A stretch of DNA of 35,900 bases. Origin: an uncultured Caulobacterales bacterium (GTDB lineage Bacteria > Pseudomonadota > Alphaproteobacteria > Caulobacterales > Maricaulaceae). The position numbers and the translations under genes are program-made. Under the pieces are notes generated by a model, which made no database searches, was not told the DNA's origin, and saw only the letters and a list, made by a program, of their open reading frames with translations. The stretch spans positions 1-35,900 of the forward strand of contig CALCKU010000133.1 of NCBI GenBank assembly GCA_937965735.1, given 5' to 3'. Below are positions 1 to 8,161 of the stretch, in pieces. Position 1 is the stretch's first letter. The number at the start of each line of letters is the position of its first letter.

Positions 1-39
1 GGCACACGAACTGGCACCCAACTTGCTCAGTTAGGATAG
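1..39 (+). CDS. Possible 3' end of an upstream gene (frame 1, ...GTRTGTQLAQLG-stop)
   Basis: Frame 1 is open from the window edge to TAG at 37-39, 23 bp before the BcsB-like start. Too short to identify. Confidence 0.25.
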   Translation, partial: GTRTGTQLAQLG

Positions 40-62
40 AGTTAAGCATAGGTAGCGCAAAA

Positions 63-2954
63 ATGTATCAAAATAAGCACATTATCTCATCTGTTGATAA
101 AATCAGACGTAAATTTCTGCCAAAGGGACTTTTTTTAACACCGCTTTTGCTGGGCTTAATCACCGTTTCTGGTTTGACTATCCAATCTACGGCTTATGCG
201 AGTCCCACCCATTCCCGTTCAAGCACGTCTGCGACTCAGGAAGTTTATAAAGTGCATTTTAATGACGACAAGGCGAATGTCGCCAATGCCCGCTTTGAAA
301 CGCAATTGGATTGGCGAAACCCAGAACGCACACTGACATTTAACATTCCACGCAGTCATTGGATTGAAAGCGTTGAACTCATGCTTGCAGGCGCACCGAG
401 TGAGACTATGGGGCGTCACACACCTATTTTTGTAAAACTCAACAACTCTAAAACGATTCCGTTAAATCCGGGCGGCCATGGATTTGATGCCCGCCTAAAA
501 CTGAATGCTTCATATATAAGGTCAGGTCAAAACCAGGTGAAACTTTCAATCCCCAAACCTGCAGGCTATGCCTGTATGACTGCGGATCACGGACTCTGGA
601 ATATAAACCTAAAGAATAGTTTCATAGTCATAAAAGCCCGTCGTAAAATTAGAAATTACCAATTTCGTGACTTGAAACAGATTTTAAGTCACCCTGATTT
701 CGCTCCAAAATCCGTTAGTCTTATCGCACACGGAGAACAGCCCATTGCCTTAAAAGCGCTCGCCGCACAGGCCATTGCCCTAAGAACCCCTAATATTCCT
801 GATTTTCGGCTCGATAATCGCCGATCTGATCTTAAAGTTATCATAGCCAAACGATCAGATTTAAAGGGTCTTGTAAGCGACCCCGAAATATTAAAAAGTT
901 CTGGCCCGCGCCTTTTCATGCATGAAGGCACAGCGGCAAAGCTTGTAATAACGGGAGATTCAGAAACTGAAGTTCTTAATATGGTCAAAGCTTTTGGTAC
1001 TTATGATTTACCGAATGTGCCCCGTTCAATTGTCGGATTAGGGGAAATTACCCTACAAAACCGCCTATCATTTAACAAAAAAGTACTCGGCACGCAGACA
1101 AAACTATCAGAGCTTGGAAAAACAACCTTTTCTGACAACTGGGGGCCTGCCCTTAATCAGTATCGTTTTGATGTGAGCGATCGTTTTGGTAGTGAAGGCA
1201 CATTAAACCTACCTGTGTTCCGTACGCAGGACGTTTCTGAAAACTCTTTCGTAACAGTCCGGTTGAATGGGAAAACTTTGTCTGAAACGGTTTTGAACCA
1301 ACCCAATACGACAATTATGACAAATTTCAATTCAGAGCATTTATTGCCCGCTGGCAATGTACTATCAATTGATCCGACCCTTTACCCAAAAAGCCAAACA
1401 CCCTGTGATTATAATAGCTTAGTGCCGGGTCTGTTTATAGAACCTACCGCGTCGATTGCCTTGGAACACACACGCCCGACACCTGTGACAGAGCTGAGTC
1501 GCTTTGCCGCCAATGGCGCACCGTTTTCTACAAATAATGCGAAGGATACGGCCATTGCCCTAACGGCACAATCGAATACCGACCTTTCGGCGAGTTTCAA
1601 AGTCCTTGCACATCTTGCACGGATTTCTGGATCGTCTTGGAGCGAGGCAGAATATCACAGACTATCGTCTGGGTCTCAGGATTTGACAACTGGAACAAAA
1701 AACACACTCATTATCGGCCCAAAGACAAAATACATTGCCCCCTTACTCGCAGGTGCCCCTAAAACGATAACGTCCTCATTCCGTGAGAACGGCTCAAAAC
1801 ACAAAGCTTTCATTCAAAAAGCCGAAATAGAGCGATTTGCGAGCCTAAACAGCGATGATGTTTTAACACAATATGTCAATCGGCAAATTACGGCTCAAAA
1901 CGCCAACACATTAAAAAATGGCGGCTTAGCGGGTCTTTATGTTGCGCCAAATAAAGCTGGAGTTTTAAACGGTGTCATATCAACAGGGCCCGCTGGAAAT
2001 TTTTCAAGTGCGGTAGAGAGTTTGATAAAAATGGATCAGTGGAACGCCTTGAGCGGAAGCGTATCCCGCTGGAACCGTAAGGATATGTTGATGGTGCAAA
2101 TTGCCAAGCCTGTTCCCGGTTTTGCGGCACCAAGTCTTGAAGATACGCGACCCAAATCTGGACAATTTCTAGCGGGCATTGCCAAGACTTCTTGGGCAAG
2201 ATCGTTTTCTCGCATTTCAAAAACTGTCACGAACAAAACCTCCGACTTTACAAAGAATATACTTGTTGCCTTTGACAGCAGAAAAACCACGCCGCAAACG
2301 CAAGACATCAAATCAGCAAAAATTACGCAACCGTTGACGCCCGCTCGGTCAACAAATGCCTCTTACACACAATCTCATATGAAACAGGCACAAAAGGCCC
2401 AAAATAAAAACCGTCAAACGGCGCACTACACAGATACGAGACTTCGGACTACAAATCATCAGGCCGCAAACATTCATACGCCTTATGTTCAACCTAATCG
2501 TAAAATTGTTAAAGGCAGAGCGATTATTGAAAGACAGCCACGAGAGGCTCGCTCGCTCGTTGTTAATACAAGCATAAATAGAAATACTCAAAGCTCTATA
2601 CCACAAAATACAAATATTCCGGCTCTACGCCTTTCTAGCGATAGTCGTTTGAAAAATCGCCATTTGCAGAGCCGTCCTGACGCGGTAAAAAATACAGGGT
2701 TACAAAATAGCCAATCAAAGCTTGGGACATCTATCACCCAAAGCTTGCAACAGACTCAGACAAAACTCTTGGCCGCCTTTGCGCGCTTAAAGTCCACTAT
2801 GTCACGCGATGTTTCAAACCAATCTACATCCACGCTTAGACAGTGGATGCAGGATGCCCATAAAAAACCAGGCTTTATCTTAATCGTGTTCTTTATCTTC
2901 GCTTATGTGATACTCGGCCTTCTAGGCCCCTTGACGCGAACCAATAAAGGGTAA
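63..2954 (+). CDS. BcsB-like cellulose synthase regulatory subunit family protein (exported, C-terminal TM anchor)
   Basis: N-terminal signal/TM segment, BcsB-like beta-rich domains (e.g. FNIPRSHWIESVELMLAGAPSE, VKLSIPKPAGYACMTADHGLWN, FVTVRLNGKTL), and a single C-terminal TM helix GFILIVFFIFAYVILGLLGP. Confidence 0.75.
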   Translation: MYQNKHIISSVDKIRRKFLPKGLFLTPLLLGLITVSGLTIQSTAYASPTHSRSSTSATQEVYKVHFNDDKANVANARFETQLDWRNPERTLTFNIPRSHWIESVELMLAGAPSETMGRHTPIFVKLNNSKTIPLNPGGHGFDARLKLNASYIRSGQNQVKLSIPKPAGYACMTADHGLWNINLKNSFIVIKARRKIRNYQFRDLKQILSHPDFAPKSVSLIAHGEQPIALKALAAQAIALRTPNIPDFRLDNRRSDLKVIIAKRSDLKGLVSDPEILKSSGPRLFMHEGTAAKLVITGDSETEVLNMVKAFGTYDLPNVPRSIVGLGEITLQNRLSFNKKVLGTQTKLSELGKTTFSDNWGPALNQYRFDVSDRFGSEGTLNLPVFRTQDVSENSFVTVRLNGKTLSETVLNQPNTTIMTNFNSEHLLPAGNVLSIDPTLYPKSQTPCDYNSLVPGLFIEPTASIALEHTRPTPVTELSRFAANGAPFSTNNAKDTAIALTAQSNTDLSASFKVLAHLARISGSSWSEAEYHRLSSGSQDLTTGTKNTLIIGPKTKYIAPLLAGAPKTITSSFRENGSKHKAFIQKAEIERFASLNSDDVLTQYVNRQITAQNANTLKNGGLAGLYVAPNKAGVLNGVISTGPAGNFSSAVESLIKMDQWNALSGSVSRWNRKDMLMVQIAKPVPGFAAPSLEDTRPKSGQFLAGIAKTSWARSFSRISKTVTNKTSDFTKNILVAFDSRKTTPQTQDIKSAKITQPLTPARSTNASYTQSHMKQAQKAQNKNRQTAHYTDTRLRTTNHQAANIHTPYVQPNRKIVKGRAIIERQPREARSLVVNTSINRNTQSSIPQNTNIPALRLSSDSRLKNRHLQSRPDAVKNTGLQNSQSKLGTSITQSLQQTQTKLLAAFARLKSTMSRDVSNQSTSTLRQWMQDAHKKPGFILIVFFIFAYVILGLLGPLTRTNKG

Positions 2955-3342
2955 GGCATAAGAAAAACAGATTTTTATTTTACCCATATGCCCTTTAATT
3001 TAGGGGCCTTTAAATTCATTTGCCCGTAAATTTCGGTCGCTTGTTAGGGCCTTTTCTAATATTATATTTAGAGCCAACCTATATCTAAGCCAAGCAAGGG
3101 CAAGCAAGGCCAGCGGAAACATCTTCGTTACATTCGGAAGAACAAGAAATTACCCTTGTTAATTCGAACGCCCTCGCATCGCATATAACAAAGCACTTTA
3201 TGGCAAAGACCTTTATAATAATGGCCCTCATTAACAACGTATGAGACATTTTAATCCGTCAAATGAAGACTTTAGAACATCAGAGCCAAAAGATTAAAAC
3301 ACGTGTATTTATATAAAAGTATAATGCGCTCTAGCTTTATAA

Positions 3343-3374
3343 CGCATTTACGCATTTACGCATTTACGCTTTTA
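3343..3374. repeat. 8-bp tandem repeat cgcattta x3 plus a variant, overlapping the histidine kinase stop codon
   Basis: cgcattta cgcattta cgcattta cgctttta. Confidence 0.9.
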
Positions 3375-4962
3375 CATCATCTTCAACGGGCTCTAACGGC
3401 ATATAAATATCAATTGTTGTGCCTTCGCCTAATTGGCTAGCGAATGATACCCGGCCGCCGTGTAATTCGACTAAAGATTTCACGAGAGAAAGGCCTAAAC
3501 CACTCCCCCGTTCATCAGAGGTCTGCGCGCTTGCACCTTGTGAAAACGGACGACCGATCACTTTTAAATCTTCAGGACTCATGCCAACGCCATTATCTGA
3601 CACCATCAAGTTGAGCGTTCCGCCAACCGTTTTAGCACCGACAACAATTCGCCCCCCCTTGGGCGTGAATTTAATCGCATTGCTAATCAAGTTTAATAAA
3701 ATCTGACGCACCGCCTTACGATCCGCTTTTACGATTAAATCCTGATGTGTTTGAATTTCTGCATCTAAAATGACGTCTGCATCATCCGCCATAGGACGGA
3801 TCATTTTGATTGTGCTTCGAATAACATCAGCAATATCAAAACGACTATAATGCAGACCGTATTTACCCGCATCGACCTTGGTCATATCCAAAACATCACC
3901 GATTAGATCAAGCATATGTTGACCGCTATTATGAATGAGGTCGGCATATTCTGCATATTTACTCGGCAAAGGCCCAAATAGGCGCGAACGCATCATATCC
4001 GAAAACCCTATAATCGCATTTAAAGGCGTTCTCAGCTCATGGCTGACGCCCGCAAAAAACAAAGTCTTTCCCGTTGCGTCTTGATAAGCATTTTCAATAC
4101 CCGATTGCATTCTAACATAAGCAGCTTCGCGGTCCGTGACATCAATGGCATAGAGGCCAATATTTTTCCCGCCAATTGGACTTGCCGTGACTTCAAACTT
4201 CTTCGTTGCGACAAAATTTGCAGAGCTCTTATCAGAGGCCTTATCAGACGAATCTATATCCGATTGAACTGTAATAATATCGGTTAAACTCGCAGGCGAC
4301 ATACGTGCGCGGTCAATCAACATTAAAATCTGTCGATTAGCCGATTCGTCACTTTCAAAAAGGGCCGCCGTAGAAACCGTTCCCACGAGGTCACTTACAC
4401 CGAATATTTCTAAGGCTTGGGATGTGGAATACACAATATCATTTTTCGGCGAAATCCGAATCGTCGCCCCAGGTAGAGCCTGCAATAAGTCTTTCTCAGC
4501 ACCGCTATCATGCACACGTTTGACAATGATAACAGGCTCAGCAGATCGCGCGGATCCATACATGGCGGCAATAATCATAAAGGCCAGACCCATGAGGCCA
4601 GTGTTTTGCGCCCAGCGCATTTGGCCTTCTGTTGCGATCGTATCAGGAATTAGACCTTTGACGTTTAAGTAGAAAACAATAACTGCAATAAATGCAGAGA
4701 AGAACATGGCCTCAATCACTTTTTCTTTCTGAAACAAAGCTGCAATGGCTGGCGCGATCATAAATAAGGCAAAAAACGGAATAAAAGAGAGCGCCATACA
4801 CGCCGCAAGCGCAAGTCCAATCCATATAAACACTAAAAAATTCTGCGCCCATTCCTTTTCAAGCACGGGAATCAATAAAAGCGTCATCACAACGGGTATG
4901 AATGCAGCCATGACCATTGGCACTAAGCCCGTTACATCAATTTGACGTAACGCAGCCGCCAA
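3364..4962 (-). CDS. Membrane sensor histidine kinase (multi-TM, PAS-like, HisKA, HATPase_c), DivJ/PleC-like
   Basis: H-box GVSHELRTPLNAIIGFSDMMRSRLFGPL, N-box LLNLISNAIKFTPKGG, G-boxes DNGVGMS and GSGLGLSLVKSLVELHGG. The 4962 start is a TTG inside the first predicted TM helix, so the true N-terminus probably lies upstream (see findings). Confidence 0.9.
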   Translation of the reverse strand: MAAALRQIDVTGLVPMVMAAFIPVVMTLLLIPVLEKEWAQNFLVFIWIGLALAACMALSFIPFFALFMIAPAIAALFQKEKVIEAMFFSAFIAVIVFYLNVKGLIPDTIATEGQMRWAQNTGLMGLAFMIIAAMYGSARSAEPVIIVKRVHDSGAEKDLLQALPGATIRISPKNDIVYSTSQALEIFGVSDLVGTVSTAALFESDESANRQILMLIDRARMSPASLTDIITVQSDIDSSDKASDKSSANFVATKKFEVTASPIGGKNIGLYAIDVTDREAAYVRMQSGIENAYQDATGKTLFFAGVSHELRTPLNAIIGFSDMMRSRLFGPLPSKYAEYADLIHNSGQHMLDLIGDVLDMTKVDAGKYGLHYSRFDIADVIRSTIKMIRPMADDADVILDAEIQTHQDLIVKADRKAVRQILLNLISNAIKFTPKGGRIVVGAKTVGGTLNLMVSDNGVGMSPEDLKVIGRPFSQGASAQTSDERGSGLGLSLVKSLVELHGGRVSFASQLGEGTTIDIYMPLEPVEDDVKA

Positions 4963-5368
4963 TAATCCTGCACAAATTGCGACACACCATATTGAAATGG
5001 CGATGAGGAGTCCTTTATGTTTTATAAAGTTTTGGATAATGGAACCTGTTCTTGGCCTAAGCCTTCTAATCTACAGACATATTAGTCTTTAAGATTATTA
5101 TGCTGGCTTTTTACGAAGAAAAGCGAGGTTTTTCTCTTATAAGGCGTAATTTTACCAAGTTTTCTCATTAATTCCAATATGCACGAAACAGATAGGATTT
5201 GCTAAGAGAGAAAGGGTTTTCGTCACATATGACGCACAAAAGACGGGCTGAATTTATAATGCAAGTAAACATCTTTACCCGCATAAAAGAGAGATCTTTG
5301 ATTGCCGTGAATAGGCTGTTGATAATCGAAAGAGCGGCGTTTATGCCTTTAATGCAAGAGGTATAATT

Positions 5369-5788
5369 ATGACATTGCCACAAAACATCCAAGACATGAT
5401 TGATGATTTTGAATTCCTAACCGATTGGGAAGACCGGTATATGCACGTTATTGATCTGGGAAAATCTCTGCCAGAAATTAAAGCTTCGGAACGAAACGAA
5501 ACCAACAAAGTCAAAGGTTGCGTCAGTCAAGTTTGGTTGGTGACCCATATGAACGAAGCGACGCCGCCTGTCTTTACATTTCAGGGCGATAGTGACGCAC
5601 ATATTGTCAAAGGCCTTGTTGCCGTTGTGATTGCTATCTTTTCAAATCGAACCGCCTCTGAAATCAAAGCCCTAAACGCAGAAGAAATTCTATCCCAACT
5701 CGGGCTGAACGAACATTTATCGCCGCAACGCTCTAACGGATTACGGGCTATGGTTGACCGAATCCAATCGATTGCAAATGCTGTTTAA
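5369..5788 (+). CDS. sufE: SufE family Fe-S cluster assembly protein
   Basis: 139 aa; DWEDRYMHVIDLGKSLPE...NKVKGCVSQVWL with the conserved SufE cysteine motif. Confidence 0.92.
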   Translation: MTLPQNIQDMIDDFEFLTDWEDRYMHVIDLGKSLPEIKASERNETNKVKGCVSQVWLVTHMNEATPPVFTFQGDSDAHIVKGLVAVVIAIFSNRTASEIKALNAEEILSQLGLNEHLSPQRSNGLRAMVDRIQSIANAV

Positions 5789-5797
5789 AGGGAGCGT

Positions 5798-6583
5798 TTA
5801 TTTTGGCGTGTGTCCGACTTCCGTTCCGTAAAAATTCACTAATCGCTGCAAACCTAATTTCAAAAGCGTAAACCCTGAATTTTTTAACCAAGCTTCTGTA
5901 CGCTCTAAACGCTCCAGAGTGAGTTCATTTACGCAAATGGCTGTCACGACTTTATCAAGACCAGGCCCCATAACATCTATGGCATCCATGACACGGTTAC
6001 GGGCATCTAAACGATTTTCAGGCAAGTCACTGGGTTCATATGAACTCTGTATGCCCAGAGAGCTTGCATAATTCTGCGTCGACACGGAATTCATATTGCC
6101 GAATTCATAATCTCTGGCAAAACGCTCACCGGCTTCAATTTCTGCGGTCGACAAATATCGTTTGTCAGGGCGCGCGCCAATTTGACCCTGCTTAATGGGG
6201 CCGCGCCGAGACTGGGCGAGCGCCCTTAATGGCGATCGTCGAGCATTCACTTGCACGGTACGCAAGCTGTCTTTAAAAACAAACTGTTCCCGGTCTTCTA
6301 GGCTTTTATTTTGATGATGTCGCGGCGTTGCCTTAGTTCCTGCCATTGCACTCTTTTTTGCTAAAACCCGCCGCACTGCACTCTCTTTTACACGGAAACC
6401 ATGACCTTCAGATTGCAAAATATTCTCTTCCGAAATTGCAGTAAACTCCTTCGCCTCCAACCAACATATTGGACGGCGGCGGCGATCTCCATTCGGATAG
6501 GCGACATAGGCACCCGTAAATTCGGCTGGGAAAATAACGGCTTTTTCTGCGGCTAAGTGACTTAAAATAGATGAAAGACTCAT
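5798..6583 (-). CDS. DUF6456 domain-containing protein
   Basis: C-terminal region RNRVMDAIDVMGPGLDKVVTAICVNELTLERLERTEAW...GFTLLKLGLQRLVNFYG resembles the alphaproteobacterial DUF6456 family. Confidence 0.75.
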   Translation of the reverse strand: MSLSSILSHLAAEKAVIFPAEFTGAYVAYPNGDRRRRPICWLEAKEFTAISEENILQSEGHGFRVKESAVRRVLAKKSAMAGTKATPRHHQNKSLEDREQFVFKDSLRTVQVNARRSPLRALAQSRRGPIKQGQIGARPDKRYLSTAEIEAGERFARDYEFGNMNSVSTQNYASSLGIQSSYEPSDLPENRLDARNRVMDAIDVMGPGLDKVVTAICVNELTLERLERTEAWLKNSGFTLLKLGLQRLVNFYGTEVGHTPK

Positions 6584-6586
6584 ATC

Positions 6587-6970
6587 TTAAGTCTCACACA
6601 ATATGTGATTTTCAGGATGCGGGGCCATTTTAAGAAACGTTTCAAGTGTTTGTATCTTACGGTCAAGAACTCTGTCTTCGCGCATTTCCTCTATGACGCG
6701 GCAAGCGTGACTCGCCGTGCTTCTGTCCCGGTTAAATGCCCGACCCACACGCGTAACATTCACGTCATAAACGACATTAAGCAGGTACATCGCAACTTGA
6801 CGACCAAAGGCAATGCGGGATGTCCCTTTAGTTTTCGTAAGTACCTTATTATGCGGGATACCAAATTCTAAAGCAACGGCGACAATAACTAATTGGGCGT
6901 GGATTTGGTCTATTTTTTCATGGGGTTTTAATATCATATCATCCTCTTTTACATACGAGTCACAGTACAT
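6587..6970 (-). CDS. DnaA domain IV-like HTH protein without AAA+ domain
   Basis: FGRQVAMYLLNVVYDVNVTRVGRAFNRDRSTASHACRVIEEM resembles the DnaA C-terminal DNA-binding domain. 3 bp from the DUF6456 gene. The start may be the internal Met at MILKPHEK. Confidence 0.75.
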   Translation of the reverse strand: MYCDSYVKEDDMILKPHEKIDQIHAQLVIVAVALEFGIPHNKVLTKTKGTSRIAFGRQVAMYLLNVVYDVNVTRVGRAFNRDRSTASHACRVIEEMREDRVLDRKIQTLETFLKMAPHPENHILCET

Positions 6971-7066
6971 GACCGTAACAGAAAGAGGATTATTTTCCTA
7001 TTTTAAACAATTAAAACTTTAGGTTGATATTTAATGATTCTGTGCAAAAAGGTACAAGTCTTTGAT

Positions 7067-7657
7067 CTAAGCGAATATTTTCTCAGAATCTTGACTTGAA
7101 TTTTCGACTTCAGACACTTTGATAAATTGGTCAAATCCGAGGATCAAATTAATATCGGTCCCGTTTTCAGAAAGCGGTAGCCGAATCCAAAATTGTGCCA
7201 TATGCGCGCTTCTGGGTGTACCAGGCCGGGTTACACCCGCCGTTGGCTTTCGACTGTCAACCACTTGATTCAAGACCCGGTTCCAATATTCGCGGCGTTC
7301 GCCAATAGGGAGTTGTTCAATATAACATCCTGTAATTTCCTGACCATAATGTGTCCAGAAACCCGTGCCCGCTAATCTCACCTTATAGCGGTTTGCCTGT
7401 TTCAAGGCATTCGCTTCAATAAAAGAAATCGTTGGAAGAAAGGGCACAAGATCATTCGGAGAAATATCAGCGCGGCGTGGAAACCGCCCGTCTCGACATT
7501 TTGAACGCCAATAATCGTAAACCGTTTTTTGTTCTGGCAACACCATTTGGTGTCGCAATGCATTCCCCTTAATCATCGTATAGTTTCCCGCCCCAATTTT
7601 CTTTCCCATAAAGATAATCAGGATATTCGGGTGGGGCATCAAGGTTTTGTTAACCAT
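7067..7657 (-). CDS. PAS domain protein (PAS_5 type)
   Basis: VYDYWRSKCRDGRFPRRADISPNDLVPFLPTISFIE...YKVRLAGTGFWTHYGQEITG is typical of alphaproteobacterial PAS_5 proteins. Confidence 0.75.
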   Translation of the reverse strand: MVNKTLMPHPNILIIFMGKKIGAGNYTMIKGNALRHQMVLPEQKTVYDYWRSKCRDGRFPRRADISPNDLVPFLPTISFIEANALKQANRYKVRLAGTGFWTHYGQEITGCYIEQLPIGERREYWNRVLNQVVDSRKPTAGVTRPGTPRSAHMAQFWIRLPLSENGTDINLILGFDQFIKVSEVENSSQDSEKIFA

Positions 7658-7750
7658 AAAATGCGCAATCTTAGCAAATATTATGGATTTTTTGTTACGG
7701 AGCCGATTCGGTTAAACCGTTAAATGATTTCAACCTCTAATTACCGAAAT

Positions 7751-8161
7751 TTATTTCCGCCCTAAACCTGTATTCTTAGCGATTCGAGAGCGTGCCTTTG
7801 CGTAATTCGGAGCGACCATTGGGTAATCAGGCGGCAACTGCCATTTTTCACGGTAAGCTTCTGGTGTCAGACCATATTTAGATCTTAAATGCCGTTTCAA
7901 GGACTTAAACGGCAAACCATCCTCTAAACATATGATATGCGCGTCTGTTATAGATTCACTGATAGGTACAGCAGGCTGTAATCCAGACAATGTATCGGTT
8001 TCAGAGGGGACGTGCGGCGCATTAACAAGCGCCGTGAAAACACGCTCTATCACACGCGGTAAATCATCTGCATTCAAAGCATTATTGGCTATATAGGCCG
8101 ATACAATATCGCGGGTTAACCCCAAGAGGAAAACCTTGTCTACATCTTCGTCCCCGTTCAA
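7751..8161 (-). CDS. mucR: MucR/Ros family transcriptional regulator
   Basis: IICLEDGLPFKSLKRHLRSKYGLTPEAYREKWQLPPDYPMVAPNYAKARSRIAKNTGLGRK is a MucR/Ros signature. TTG start overlaps the upstream stop codon as TTGA. Confidence 0.9.
   Translation of the reverse strand: MNGDEDVDKVFLLGLTRDIVSAYIANNALNADDLPRVIERVFTALVNAPHVPSETDTLSGLQPAVPISESITDAHIICLEDGLPFKSLKRHLRSKYGLTPEAYREKWQLPPDYPMVAPNYAKARSRIAKNTGLGRK

Noticed and set aside
31-45. TTAG-N7-TTAA upstream of the BcsB-like gene as a CtrA box
   Set aside because: One mismatch in the half-site and very near the start codon; too weak.
2990-3055. Possible further degenerate 16-17 bp repeat (gccctttaatttaggg / gcctttaaattcattt / gcccgtaaatttcggtc)
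   Set aside because: Only three weak units; not distinguishable from AT-rich chance without statistics.
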